Positions 55,551 to 64,000 of a stretch of 64,000 nt of DNA are shown in pieces. How positions within the stretch are numbered: the first letter of the stretch is position 1; every line of letters starts with the position of its first letter. This DNA comes from Ruegeria halocynthiae (GTDB lineage: Bacteria; Pseudomonadota; Alphaproteobacteria; Rhodobacterales; Rhodobacteraceae). The translations under genes were made by a program, and so were the position numbers. Location of the stretch: the NCBI RefSeq assembly GCF_900106805.1, contig NZ_FNNP01000006.1:62001-126000 (forward strand), read 5' to 3'. A model generated the notes under the pieces. That model saw only the letters and a program-made list of their open reading frames with translations, did not search any database and was not told where the DNA came from.

Positions 55551-56216
55551 ATGGCAGACCAGCGCGCCGAACTCACGTGGACCGCGGACCAGATCCCGGT
55601 CTCGGACCGGTTTGATGATCCGTATTACTCGTTGCAAAACGGGTTGGAAGAAACACGGCATGTGTTTCTTACCGGGAATGATCTTCCTGTGCGCTTTGTA
55701 CCGGGATTTCATATTGCTGAGCTTGGCTTTGGCACCGGTCTGAACCTGTTGACCGTCTGGTCGGCCTGGGAGTCGTCAGGGCAGGCAACCCCGCTGCGCT
55801 TCACTAGTTTTGAGGCCTATCCGATGGCGCCCGACGATATGGCACGCGCTTTGGCGGCTTTCCCGGAACTGTCGGCTTGGGCGGTTCGATTTTTGAATGC
55901 CTGGACCGGTCAGAAATGCGTGTTGGACACGTTGCATCTTGAGGTCATTACCGGAGATGCCCGCCAGACCTTGCCCGCCTGGGATGGCGCGGCAGATGCC
56001 TGGTTTCTGGATGGTTTCTCACCCGCTAAAAACCCCGAGTTGTGGGGTGCGGATCTAATGCAGCAGGTTGCCGATCACACAGTCCAAGGTGGCACTGCGG
56101 CAACTTACACCGCCGCCGGTTTCGTGCGTCGCGGGATGTCCGATGCAGGGTTTGACGTGACGCGTGGCCCCGGCTTTGGCCACAAACGGCATATGACACG
56201 GGCGGTGAAGACATGA
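55551..56216 (+). CDS. mnmD: tRNA (mnm5s2U34) methyltransferase MnmD
   Basis: A 221-residue SAM-dependent methyltransferase: ELGFGTGLNLLTVWSAW (SAM-binding loop, residues 63-79), DAWFLDGFSPAKNPELWG and YTAAGFVRRGMSDAGFDV. It matches the MnmC(m)/MnmD domain that methylates nm5U34 of tRNA for Lys, Glu and Gln. It lacks the C-terminal MnmC(o) FAD domain, which may be supplied by the divergent gene. The stop overlaps the EamA gene (ATGA). Confidence 0.9.
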   Translation: MADQRAELTWTADQIPVSDRFDDPYYSLQNGLEETRHVFLTGNDLPVRFVPGFHIAELGFGTGLNLLTVWSAWESSGQATPLRFTSFEAYPMAPDDMARALAAFPELSAWAVRFLNAWTGQKCVLDTLHLEVITGDARQTLPAWDGAADAWFLDGFSPAKNPELWGADLMQQVADHTVQGGTAATYTAAGFVRRGMSDAGFDVTRGPGFGHKRHMTRAVKT

Positions 56217-57082
56217 GCCAGAAGAACAACGTCAACGCTGGCATTGCACTGATGGTCGGGGCGACGATCGTGTTCGCGTTGCAGGACGGAATATCACGCC
56301 ATCTGGCGGGCACTTACAACACCTACATGGTTGTGATGATCCGGTACTGGTTCTTTGCCGCCTTCGTGATTGCTGTGGCGGCGAGATCAACTGGAGGGGT
56401 GCGAGCAGCGGCGCAGACCAACCAGCTTGGGCTGCAGATCTTTCGCGGTCTTTTGCTGGCTGCTGAAATCTGTGTTGCTGTCTTCAGCTTCACCATCCTT
56501 GGCCTGATTGAAAGTCAGGCAGTGTTCATCTGTTATCCCCTGCTGATCGCCGCCCTCAGCGGGCCGGTTCTGGGTGAGAAGGTCGGCTGGCGCCGCTGGG
56601 CCGCCATCGGGGTCGGCTGCATCGGCGTACTGATCATCCTTCAACCCGGTGCCGGCGTGTTTAACCCTTGGGCCGTGATCCCGCTGATCTCGGCATTTAT
56701 GTTCGCCGTTTATGGCCTGTTAACCCGATACGCGGCCCGACGTGACAGCACCGCGACCAGCTTTTTCTGGACCGGTGTGGCCGGTGCGGTCGCGATGACT
56801 TGTGTTGGCGTGTGGTTCTGGGAACCTATGGCCAGTGCCGACTGGCTTTGGATGGGGTTACTTTGCATCACAGGCGCGTTGGGGCATTGGCTGCTGATCA
56901 AATGCTATGAGATGGCCGAGGCCAGCGCAGTGCAGCCCTTCGCCTATTTCCACCTGATGTGGAGCGCAATTCTGGGTATTACAATCTTCCACGAAACACT
57001 GCGCCCAGCGGTCATTCTGGGTGCAGCTATTGTTATTGCCGCAGGCCTGTTCACCCTATGGCGCGAAAGACGCAAGGGTTGA
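56213..57082 (+). CDS. EamA/DMT-family transporter
   Basis: A 289-residue inner-membrane protein with ten hydrophobic segments in two EamA repeats (about residues 10-140 and 150-285); RHLAGTYNTYMVVMIRYWFFAAFV in the first half and VQPFAYFHLMWSAILGITIFHE in the second. It is a drug/metabolite exporter, ligand unknown. It overlaps mnmD by 4 bases at its start and the slt gene by 27 bases at its end. Confidence 0.88.
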   Translation: MSQKNNVNAGIALMVGATIVFALQDGISRHLAGTYNTYMVVMIRYWFFAAFVIAVAARSTGGVRAAAQTNQLGLQIFRGLLLAAEICVAVFSFTILGLIESQAVFICYPLLIAALSGPVLGEKVGWRRWAAIGVGCIGVLIILQPGAGVFNPWAVIPLISAFMFAVYGLLTRYAARRDSTATSFFWTGVAGAVAMTCVGVWFWEPMASADWLWMGLLCITGALGHWLLIKCYEMAEASAVQPFAYFHLMWSAILGITIFHETLRPAVILGAAIVIAAGLFTLWRERRKG

Positions 57083-59029
57083 GCCGGTCAATTCCTGCGA
57101 AAATGGCACCGGCAGCGCTGGCTGGCCTAACCGAGCGCGATAGACTGGCAGGCTTTCGGCGACACGCATCACATAATTGCGCGTTTCCTTGAACGGGATA
57201 GTCTCGATCCAGTCGATCACGTCCACTTGGCCCTGACGCGGGTCGCCATAACGTTCCATCCACGAAATCGGACGCCGTGGCCCTGCGTTGTATCCCGCTG
57301 CCATCATCACGACGTTTCCGTTGAAGTCTTCGGCCAGCGTCGCAAGATAATTTGCTCCCAGCTTTGCATTATACTGCCAGTCTGATGTCAATCGTGTGGT
57401 TTTGTGGCCGCCCAGGATGCCAAGATCCTGTGCCACCAGCTTGGCGGTGGCCGGCATCACTTGCATCAATCCGCGCGCACCGGCACCGCTGATAACTACC
57501 GGATCAAATTCGCTTTCCCGCCGGGCGATCGCCAATGTCATCTCTTTCGCCATAGGCAGACCCATATCGGCAACCGGATGCACTGGATAATAAGCAGCGG
57601 GCAGAACGGTGCCGGTGGTAGCCGCGCGTTTGGCAATCATCACCGCCAGATGCGGTTCATTGAGTTCAAGGACCAGATCACCCAACTGCGCGGCCTGAGT
57701 CTGATCGAGACCTTCGACCAGATGGGTCAGGAACCGTTCCGACAGATTGCCTTCACCCGCCCGCAGCAACAACAAACCGGCATCCAGCACGCTGGAGTCA
57801 GCAAAGGCAGCCTGTTTCCAGTGTGGCGCGCGGCGTGGTTTGGCCAGTTCACCATCAAAAGGGCGCCCGATCTGTTCTGCCGCCAGCAATCCATAGAACG
57901 AGGTCTGATGGTTCGCCCCTTCCGCATAGGCCTCATGCGCCTTGTCCGCATTACCTTGCGCCGCATGGGCACGGCCCAACCAATACCCTCCGCGTCCTTT
58001 CGAGATCGGTGACTGCACAGCCTCCGAGAAGTTCTGGAAATGCCGCACTGCTGTGGCCGGATCATTCAGTTTGCGCAGGGCCAGAAAACCAGAAAGCCAT
58101 TCCAGATCGGCATACCCATATCCCATCTCAGGGGTCATGTGATGATTGGCAGCAATCGCATAGGCGCGTTCTGCGTCACCGGCACGCATCTCAAGCCGCG
58201 CCAGCCTGCGCCGGCCTTCCGCCCATTTGTCAGGTTCACCCAGCGAATTTGGACCAATTGAACGTGCCAGCATCAGATCAATGGCGCTGTCGTCCAGTTC
58301 TTTACGGTCCCGCCACACGAAACGGTCAAAGGCAAGACCAGGATCCTTAGCCAACGGCTTGGGTACGGCGGCGACCTTGCCGTCCACACCGTTCTCGCGT
58401 TTTTGCAGCGCAATACGAGCCTCGGCCAGTTTGCGATGGTCCGGATCGACAAGGGGCAGCATCTGTCCCGCGCTGACCAGATGCCCGTCCCACAGCATCC
58501 GGTCCAACCGGGCCTCGTGATGCGGTTTCAGTTGTTTGCCAAAATTCTCCAGGTAATCCTTTTGCAGGCCCGACCCCATTGGCATTGTCCGCCACGCGGT
58601 TACGATGTCTGCTTCGGCTTCTCCATTGCGGCCTTGGCTTTTCAGGGCCGTGGCATAATTCAACGCGCCTTCGGCAGTTTGCGGAGGCATCCCCTTGTAG
58701 AATTTCAGAACCCGGCTTGGGTCGGCCCCGGTGAACGATGGTTCACTCTTTCGGCGCAGCCAGGCCAGGCCAGGCCAATCCGGGCGCCGCTCCAGAAAAA
58801 CAAGCACGTCTCCCGAGCTGCCAAATCCTTCGCGCAGCCAGTGCCAGACGATGATGTCCCGCGCCACCGATCCGCGCTGACCGGCCACGCGCAGCGCCGC
58901 GTTCCAGTCCCCTTTGCGCATTTCATAAAGCCCTGCGCGCAAATCTTGCGCCGCATTCGCCCGTGCGACTTGCGGCTGTAGCACCAATGCCAGAATCATC
59001 GCGATTCCAAGCGACAGAATTCGTCTCAT
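57056..59029 (-). CDS. Soluble lytic murein transglycosylase (Slt)
   Basis: A 657-residue protein. Signal peptide MRRILSLGIAMILALVLQ is cleaved near ARANA; a long alpha-helical superdomain (residues 30-470) with repeats such as RGGYWLGRAHAAQG and KAHEAYAEGANHQTSFYGLLA follows; the SLT catalytic domain is C-terminal with AIARRESEFDPVVISGAGARGLMQVMP (catalytic Glu in RRES, split AIARRESEFDPV, GARGLMQVMP). It trims peptidoglycan. The ATG at 59029 was chosen for the signal peptide; other in-frame ATGs lie at 59038 and 59065. It faces dapA. Confidence 0.92.
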   Translation of the reverse strand: MRRILSLGIAMILALVLQPQVARANAAQDLRAGLYEMRKGDWNAALRVAGQRGSVARDIIVWHWLREGFGSSGDVLVFLERRPDWPGLAWLRRKSEPSFTGADPSRVLKFYKGMPPQTAEGALNYATALKSQGRNGEAEADIVTAWRTMPMGSGLQKDYLENFGKQLKPHHEARLDRMLWDGHLVSAGQMLPLVDPDHRKLAEARIALQKRENGVDGKVAAVPKPLAKDPGLAFDRFVWRDRKELDDSAIDLMLARSIGPNSLGEPDKWAEGRRRLARLEMRAGDAERAYAIAANHHMTPEMGYGYADLEWLSGFLALRKLNDPATAVRHFQNFSEAVQSPISKGRGGYWLGRAHAAQGNADKAHEAYAEGANHQTSFYGLLAAEQIGRPFDGELAKPRRAPHWKQAAFADSSVLDAGLLLLRAGEGNLSERFLTHLVEGLDQTQAAQLGDLVLELNEPHLAVMIAKRAATTGTVLPAAYYPVHPVADMGLPMAKEMTLAIARRESEFDPVVISGAGARGLMQVMPATAKLVAQDLGILGGHKTTRLTSDWQYNAKLGANYLATLAEDFNGNVVMMAAGYNAGPRRPISWMERYGDPRQGQVDVIDWIETIPFKETRNYVMRVAESLPVYRARLGQPALPVPFSQELTGSTLASFAP

Positions 59030-59152
59030 CCCTTGCATTCCCCAACAAACCAAGGATACAGCCATGCAGGATAAACCTTGCGCCGCCGGGATCAACTCAC
59101 AAACCCTCAATCGTGACGGACCGGTGCGTAAAAAACACCTAAGGAGCGTTCC

Positions 59153-60025
59153 ATGTTCAAAGGCTCGATGCCAGCCCTGGTCACCCCGTTCAGTAACGGC
59201 GCGTTGGACCTGGAGACGCTCAAACACCTGGTGGAATGGCAAATTCAGCAAGGCTCAACCGGTCTGGTTCCGGTGGGCACGACTGGCGAAAGCCCGACAC
59301 TCAGCCATAATGAGCATGAGACGGTCATTGCCGAAGTGGTGAAAGCTGCTGCGGGCCGTGTGCCGGTGATTGCCGGGGCTGGTTCCAACAACACGGTCGA
59401 GGCTATCCGATTCGTGCAGTTCGCGCAGGAAATTGGTGCGGATGCAGCGCTGGTCGTGACGCCCTACTACAACAAGCCAACCCAGAAAGGCTTGCTGACG
59501 CATTTCCAAACACTGCATGACTGCGCCGATATCCCGATCATCATCTATAACATCCCCGGCCGCTCGATCATCGACATGACGCCAGCAACGATGGGCGAAC
59601 TGGCGAAGCTGCCGCGAATCGTAGGCGTCAAGGACGCGACCGGAGATCTGGCGCGCGTCAGTCAACAGCGAGCAAGCTGCGGTGCAGATTTCTGCCAGAT
59701 GTCCGGTGAAGATGCGACCGCGCTGGGCTTCAACGCGCATGGGGGTGTCGGCTGTATTTCGGTCACGGCGAACGTCGCACCGAAACTCTGCGCTGAGTTC
59801 CAGCAGGCAACGCTGGCTGGCGATTACGCAAAAGCCCTGGACTATCAGGATCGTCTGATGCCTCTGCACGAGGCGATCTTTATCGAACCCGGACTGGTTG
59901 GCGCAAAATATGCACTCAGCAAACTCGGCTTGTGCAGCACTGAAGTGCGCTCGCCGCTGACCGAGCTGGAAGACAGCACCAAAGCAGCCATCGATGCGGC
60001 TATGGCTCATGCGGGACTGATCTGA
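59153..60025 (+). CDS. dapA: 4-hydroxy-tetrahydrodipicolinate synthase
   Basis: A 290-residue lysine/peptidoglycan biosynthesis enzyme. Motifs: [10 protein letters not shown] (Thr43/44), [19 protein letters not shown] with Tyr132, and Schiff-base lysine Lys160 in GVKDATGDL. It condenses pyruvate with aspartate semialdehyde. SD AAGGAGCG precedes the ATG. It is divergent from slt, as in many alphaproteobacteria. A terminator follows. Confidence 0.97.
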   Translation: MFKGSMPALVTPFSNGALDLETLKHLVEWQIQQGSTGLVPVGTTGESPTLSHNEHETVIAEVVKAAAGRVPVIAGAGSNNTVEAIRFVQFAQEIGADAALVVTPYYNKPTQKGLLTHFQTLHDCADIPIIIYNIPGRSIIDMTPATMGELAKLPRIVGVKDATGDLARVSQQRASCGADFCQMSGEDATALGFNAHGGVGCISVTANVAPKLCAEFQQATLAGDYAKALDYQDRLMPLHEAIFIEPGLVGAKYALSKLGLCSTEVRSPLTELEDSTKAAIDAAMAHAGLI

Positions 60026-60046
60026 ATCTAGCTCAAGCATCCCAAG

Positions 60047-60080
60047 AAGGGCGGCCTCGATCTATAAGCGCCGCCCTTTT
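60047..60080 (+). terminator. dapA terminator
   Basis: 9-bp stem AAGGGCGGC/GCCGCCCTT (60047-60055 and 60070-60078) with a 14-base loop, followed by TT. Bidirectional use with soeC is possible. Confidence 0.8.
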
Positions 60081-60155
60081 GCATTGGAACCCAGGCTTTA
60101 CTTGGCCAGAAGGTATTCTGTGGGGAGGGCCTGCCGCGGTGGGGGCAGGGCCCCT

Positions 60156-61028
60156 TCACCGCTTCCCGTAATACAGCCCCACCACGTGTTCGGCCTGTGC
60201 GAAGAACAACCAGCGCGAGGTTGCAATACCTGCCAGATGCGACAGCACGGCCATCAGGGCAAAGAAATGGCTGAACGGGATCAGCAACAGGACAACGGGC
60301 AGGAAGAATGCCAGCACAAACGAGATCACCCGAAGCTTTTCGGCGTGCTTGCGGCCAACCACGTGGACGAATTCGCGCAGCAGATAGTTTGTTCCTGTGT
60401 GTGGCGGCTCGAATGCCCGCACAGATCCGCGTGCACCCAAACCCGTAGCTGTGCCAAGATCGGTGCCCGAGGCCGCAAAAGCCCGATCTCCCTGCCGCCA
60501 GTACAAAATCTGCACCAGCGCCGCGATCAGCAACAACGGTAACGCAACGCGCGTCTGACCTGCCAGCAGGGCACCGCCTGCTAGACTGAAGCTGAGAAAC
60601 ATGGCGGGCGTCAGTTTCATGTTCCAGCGCGGGATCGTTTTAAGCTGCGTGTAGATCATTGATGTCGTGAACACAGTTGCAAGTGAGAGCAGTGATCCGA
60701 GAACACCCAGGATTTCCCACCGCTGCCCGAGAAAGATGATGCCAATCGCGTAGAGTCCCATAGCGATCAGCGCAAGAACGGCGCACCAGCCTTCACGGCT
60801 GAGCCAGCTTGATCTCCATTGGGTGAATGCCTTGAGGGCGCGCTCGGGGTGGCCAAGGTGGAATGTCGATGCCATTAGCCCACCTACAGACAGACCATAC
60901 GCTATCGCGAAGAACACAAACGCGACCCATCCTGAAACGTCGGGCAACCCGAGACCAAGGAAGAATAGCAGACCAAAACCGAGGCCGGACAGGGTGGTAA
61001 AGACGATAACGGAAGGGGCTGGGTGCAT
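60156..61028 (-). CDS. soeC: Membrane anchor subunit of a DMSO-reductase-type complex, probable SoeC
   Basis: A 290-residue DmsC-family membrane protein with about eight hydrophobic segments and conserved STFHLGHPERALKAFTQWRSSWLSREGW (in parts TFHLGHPERALKAF, WRSSWLSREG). It would pass electrons from the FeS subunit to the quinone pool. It overlaps the FeS gene by one base (TGATG). With the neighbours it fits SoeABC sulfite dehydrogenase; DMSO or thiosulfate reductase anchors are alternatives. Confidence 0.75.
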   Translation of the reverse strand: MHPAPSVIVFTTLSGLGFGLLFFLGLGLPDVSGWVAFVFFAIAYGLSVGGLMASTFHLGHPERALKAFTQWRSSWLSREGWCAVLALIAMGLYAIGIIFLGQRWEILGVLGSLLSLATVFTTSMIYTQLKTIPRWNMKLTPAMFLSFSLAGGALLAGQTRVALPLLLIAALVQILYWRQGDRAFAASGTDLGTATGLGARGSVRAFEPPHTGTNYLLREFVHVVGRKHAEKLRVISFVLAFFLPVVLLLIPFSHFFALMAVLSHLAGIATSRWLFFAQAEHVVGLYYGKR

Positions 61029-61777
61029 CAGAGCTTCTCCAGGGTTTTGTCGAGCCAGCCGAGAAAACCCTTGGGTTCTTCGGCGACCGGGGTCAACAGA
61101 GGGGCCAGAATGTCGATCTGCTCCTCAATTTGATCCTTGGGTCGGGGCGGCAGGTATTTGTTCACGGGTTTGGTGCCCATTTCCGGCATCAGGTCCATAC
61201 CGTCGCGTTCGGCAACCAGCTTGCTGACATGGCTGTCCGGATCGCCCAGATCGCCAAAATGGCGCGCACCAGCGGGGCAAGTGCGGACGCAGGATGGAAC
61301 GCGATCCACCTCGGGCAGGTTCTCATTGTAAATGCGATCGACGCAAAGCGTGCATTTTTTCATCACGCCTTCGGCCTGATCCAACTCGCGTGCGCCATAG
61401 GGGCAGGACCACGCGCACAACCCGCAACCGATACAGTCACTTTCGTTGACCAGGACAATGCCGTCCTCAACCCGCTTGTAGCTGGCACCGGTCGGGCAGA
61501 CGGTGACGCAGGGCGCATCCTCGCAATGCAGGCAGGATTTGGGGAAGTGGATCAGTTGCGCGTGGCCTTCGGCAGGCTGTACCTCATAGGAATGCACCCG
61601 GTTCAGGAAGGTCCCCGATGGGTTGGCACCGTATGCATCCTGATCCGACAGCGGGGCACCGTAGTTTTCGGTGTTCCAGCCTTTGCACGAGATCACACAG
61701 GCATGGCAGCCGACACAGGTGTCCAGGTCGATGACCAGGCCCATCTTGCGGTCAGTGGATTGGGGAAGTTGGGTCAT
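61028..61777 (-). CDS. soeB: Four-cluster ferredoxin subunit, probable SoeB
   Basis: A 249-residue protein with four [4Fe-4S] cysteine sets: CVGCHACVISCKGW (near residue 21), CLHCEDAPCVTVCPTGA, CIGCGLCAWSCPYGA and CTLCVDR...CVRTCPAGARHFG. It relays electrons between a molybdopterin subunit and the membrane anchor. The ATG at 61777 follows GGCAAGG. A gap of 91 bases, with a repeat-like hairpin, separates it from the upstream large-subunit gene. The substrate (sulfite) is inferred from context. Confidence 0.82.
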   Translation of the reverse strand: MTQLPQSTDRKMGLVIDLDTCVGCHACVISCKGWNTENYGAPLSDQDAYGANPSGTFLNRVHSYEVQPAEGHAQLIHFPKSCLHCEDAPCVTVCPTGASYKRVEDGIVLVNESDCIGCGLCAWSCPYGARELDQAEGVMKKCTLCVDRIYNENLPEVDRVPSCVRTCPAGARHFGDLGDPDSHVSKLVAERDGMDLMPEMGTKPVNKYLPPRPKDQIEEQIDILAPLLTPVAEEPKGFLGWLDKTLEKL

Positions 61778-61805
61778 GACTGCCTTGCCTCGGTTTTGTT
61801 GCTGT

Positions 61806-61860
61806 GGGCGGGCTGGGGCTCTGCCCCAGACCCCGAGGTATTTCGGGCCAGATGAAGAAT
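61806..61860. repeat. Rhodobacteraceae-type intergenic repeat with hairpin
   Basis: CTGGGGC-TCT-GCCCCAG (61813-61829) is a perfect 7-bp hairpin, followed by ACCCCGAGGTATTT and GCCAGATGAAGAA. This phrase resembles a dispersed intergenic sequence that I recall from many Rhodobacteraceae genomes. It lies inside the soe operon between the large and FeS subunits, in reverse orientation to the genes. Copy number must be checked. Confidence 0.5.
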
Positions 61861-61868
61861 GGATCGCG

Positions 61869-64000
61869 TCATTTGCCCACCTTCCATGCCAAGTCCTTTG
61901 GGCCGGTGCCGACAGGAGATTTGATCGGAGCGAACTCGGGTTGGCTCTCGGCGTCGTCTGGGGGGGCGGCTTTTTCAATCTTTACCTTCAGATCGAACCA
62001 TGCGGCCTGACCGGTGATCGGGTCAGAGTTGGCCCACCGAAGGCCGTCGCCCTTTGGCGGCAGCAATTCGTGGATCAGGTGGTTCAGCAGGAAGCCTTTG
62101 GTCGCCTCGGGCGCGTCGTCTTGCAGCGCCCATGCGCCTTTGCGCTTACCGATGGCGTTCCAGGTCCAGACCGTGTTTTCGTTTAACGCAGCCATTTCCA
62201 TGACCGGCACCGTGATCTCACCATGCGGAGAGGTGACCTTGGCCCAATCGCCGTCTTCCAGCCCATGTTCGCGCATCAGCTTTGTCGGGACATAGAGCGG
62301 GTTGCGCCCATGCAGCTGGCGCAGCCACGCATTCTGGGTGCCCCAGCTGTGATACATTGCCATCGGGCGTTGCGTCAGGGCATTGACGGTGAAGCCTTCG
62401 TTGCCGGTTTGATCAGTTTCATACCAGATGGGCAGTGGGTCCATCGTGTCTTTGATGCGCTGGCGCAGATGTTCAGGCGGTTGCCGCTCGCCATGGCCTT
62501 CGGCGGCCAGTTGGAACTTCCGCATCGGCTCAGAGTAAAGCTGGAACAGATAAGGCTGCGGACTGTCATAGATCCCCATGCCCACCGCCCAGTCCTGATA
62601 GGCGGTGTTCCAGGGTTTGTAGTAATCCGCGCCTTCGGGAATATGGGCCACGTAGAAGCCGCCGTTTTCGATGTAGCGGTTCAACTGGTCAGGATTGACC
62701 TCGCCACGGCCTTCCTTGTCGCCATTTTCGCCGCGGAACCCGGCGAGGGGTCCGATACCAGGCTTGCGCTCGTGGTTGACAATGTAGTCAGCGTAATCTG
62801 TCCACTTGGCGCTGCCGTCTTCATTGGTAAAGCCGGGCAGGCCCATGCGATTGGCCAGATCAACCAGCACCGACTGGAACCCGCGCACGTCGCGGTCAGG
62901 TTCGATCACAGGCCAGCGAATTGCGTCTGCCGCCGCATCCGCCTCGCAGATCGGGCGATCCAGCAGCGAGATGCAATCGTGACGCTCCAGATAGGTGGTG
63001 TCGGGCAGGATCAGGTCGGCATAAGCCACCATTTCCGAGCTATAGGCGTCGGAATAGATGATATGCGGGATCACATACTCGCCGTTCTCATCCTTGTCCG
63101 TCAGCATCTCCATGACACCTTTGGTGTTCATGGATGAGTTCCAGGACATGTTGGCCATGTACATGAACAGCGTGTCGATTTTGTAGGGATCACCGGCGTG
63201 GGCGTTCGAGATCACCATATGCATCAACCCGTGGCTGGACATCGGGTTTTCCCAGGTGAACGCCTTGTCGATCCTCGCTGGGCTGCCATCTTCCTTGAGT
63301 GCCAGATGCTCGGGGCCGCGCACAAAACCCAGATGAGGTCCATCCAGCGGTGTGTTGGGCGTTACCTTGCAGTGTGGGGCTGGATGAGCCTCGACCGGTT
63401 TTGGATAGGGCGGTTTGAAGCGGAAGCCACCGGGCACTTCGACCGTACCCAGGATGATCTGCAGCACGTGAAGCGCCCGGCAGGTCTGGAAGCCGTTGGC
63501 ATGGGCCGACACACCGCGCATCGAGTGCATCGCGACCGGGCGACCGATCATCTTGCTGTGCTTTTCGCCGCGGAAATCGGTCCATTCGTGATCTAGCTCG
63601 AATGCCTCATCAAAGGCCACGCGGGCAATTTCGGCGGCAATCGCCCGGATACGCTTGGCCGGGATGCCGCATTTGTCGGCAATGGCCTCGGGCGCGTATT
63701 CATCGCCCAGATACCGCTCGGCCATCTGGTGGAAGACGGGGCGATGGGTAATGCCATCTTTCTCATAGGTTGCAGATAGATCAGGGCGGACGCCCGGTTT
63801 GTCAAACGCGGTCAGCTTGCCGGTCTTGCGGTCAATGACCAAAGGCTTACCATCACCGTCTTTCAGAAACAGACCTTTTTCCGGGCCTTCTGAGGCGTTG
63901 ATCAGTACTGGCGCGTTGGTATAGCGGCTGAGATAATCCAGATCAATTTTGCCAGCCTTCATCAGCACGTGGATCAGCGACAAGATGAACAGTCCATCGG
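61869..64000 (-). CDS. soeA: Molybdopterin oxidoreductase large subunit, probable SoeA, C-terminal part
   Basis: About 710 C-terminal residues; the start and the [4Fe-4S]/Mo-binding N-terminus lie beyond the right edge (the frame stays open to base 64000). Seen here: SMRGVSAHANGFQTCRALHVL, MVISNAHAGDPYKIDTLFMYMANMSWN (parts), LILPDTTYLERHD (substrate/MGD binding), and the C-terminal dinucleotide-binding barrel VTSPHGEITVPVMEM with TVWTWNAIGKRKGAW. It belongs to the DMSO-reductase family of Mo-bisMGD enzymes. With SoeB and SoeC the best fit is a sulfite dehydrogenase; polysulfide/thiosulfate/DMSO reductases are related. Confidence 0.75.
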   Translation of the reverse strand, partial: DGLFILSLIHVLMKAGKIDLDYLSRYTNAPVLINASEGPEKGLFLKDGDGKPLVIDRKTGKLTAFDKPGVRPDLSATYEKDGITHRPVFHQMAERYLGDEYAPEAIADKCGIPAKRIRAIAAEIARVAFDEAFELDHEWTDFRGEKHSKMIGRPVAMHSMRGVSAHANGFQTCRALHVLQIILGTVEVPGGFRFKPPYPKPVEAHPAPHCKVTPNTPLDGPHLGFVRGPEHLALKEDGSPARIDKAFTWENPMSSHGLMHMVISNAHAGDPYKIDTLFMYMANMSWNSSMNTKGVMEMLTDKDENGEYVIPHIIYSDAYSSEMVAYADLILPDTTYLERHDCISLLDRPICEADAAADAIRWPVIEPDRDVRGFQSVLVDLANRMGLPGFTNEDGSAKWTDYADYIVNHERKPGIGPLAGFRGENGDKEGRGEVNPDQLNRYIENGGFYVAHIPEGADYYKPWNTAYQDWAVGMGIYDSPQPYLFQLYSEPMRKFQLAAEGHGERQPPEHLRQRIKDTMDPLPIWYETDQTGNEGFTVNALTQRPMAMYHSWGTQNAWLRQLHGRNPLYVPTKLMREHGLEDGDWAKVTSPHGEITVPVMEMAALNENTVWTWNAIGKRKGAWALQDDAPEATKGFLLNHLIHELLPPKGDGLRWANSDPITGQAAWFDLKVKIEKAAPPDDAESQPEFAPIKSPVGTGPKDLAWKVGK

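Noticed and set aside
62223..63137. Plus-strand open frame of 304 codons antisense to the molybdoenzyme gene
   Set aside because: Pure shadow of a conserved enzyme frame; no domain and no ribosome binding site.
1..64000. CRISPR array, rRNA, tRNA, integrase or transposase genes
   Set aside because: I looked in gene-free gaps and among the protein families and saw none; direct repeats with regular spacers are absent.

Overview
The window is chromosomal DNA of an alphaproteobacterium of the Rhodobacteraceae, most likely the Roseobacter/Ruegeria group. The evidence is the high but not extreme GC content, dense coding with many 4-base ATGA/GTGA gene overlaps, and lineage-typical gene sets: a CenR-type response regulator, a leuS-lptE-holA operon, DUF2125 and DUF3576 proteins, tripartite tricarboxylate (TTT) transport, GcvT-fused dimethylglycine dehydrogenases, and a putative SoeABC sulfite dehydrogenase. 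I found 64 genes, two of them cut by the window edges (pmbA at the left, a molybdoenzyme large subunit at the right). I saw no rRNA, tRNA, CRISPR array, insertion sequence or prophage.

Layout. 1-15000 is mostly housekeeping: pmbA, a DUF2125 protein, an SDR/crotonase/VOC trio, an HNH protein, a flavoprotein, leuS-lptE-holA, a DUF3576 lipoprotein, a strongly expressed porin, the PLP homeostasis protein, ribA coupled to an L,D-transpeptidase, and cenR. Directly after cenR (14823-14944) lies an FNR-type box, a correctly spaced -10 element and a short structured sequence ending in a strong terminator. This looks like an unannotated oxygen-responsive small RNA and is the best novelty candidate here. 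15147-22248 is a five-gene operon (TTT transporter tctABC, acylating aldehyde dehydrogenase, acyl-CoA ligase) with a divergent LacI regulator; the gene pair matches the SauS/SauT sulfoacetate route.

22637-39416 returns to core functions: xthA, cnoX, a LON-domain protein, a Trm112 protein, a UbiH-like hydroxylase, an amidase, an aminotransferase, ftsK, lolA, a lytic transglycosylase lipoprotein, an AEC transporter, hspQ, a gamma-glutamyltransferase, an RsbV/RsbW-like partner-switch pair, a thiolase, and a free methionine sulfoxide reductase.

39534-49086 is a one-carbon/methylamine module: an XRE-cupin regulator with twin operators, a LysE exporter, a GFA-type protein, two paralogous FAD-GcvT dehydrogenases of about 816 residues, a zinc-binding homocysteine methyltransferase homologue, an MDR oxidoreductase and a GlxA/GbdR-like AraC regulator. 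It fits glycine betaine/dimethylglycine/sarcosine demethylation. 49247-60025 holds RarD, a GDSL hydrolase, an NTF2-like protein, a pseudouridine synthase, a small protein facing a WYL regulator, an OmpA lipoprotein, a flavin reductase, split MnmC halves (MnmD and a divergent MnmC(o)-like oxidase), an EamA transporter, Slt and dapA. 60156-64000 carries soeC-soeB-soeA(partial).

Functional links. Sulfoacetate activation and reduction would give sulfoacetaldehyde; its cleavage by Xsc (not in this window) releases sulfite, which SoeABC could oxidise, so the two sulfur modules may belong to one organosulfonate pathway. These pathway assignments rest on family recognition and gene context, not on alignments I could run.
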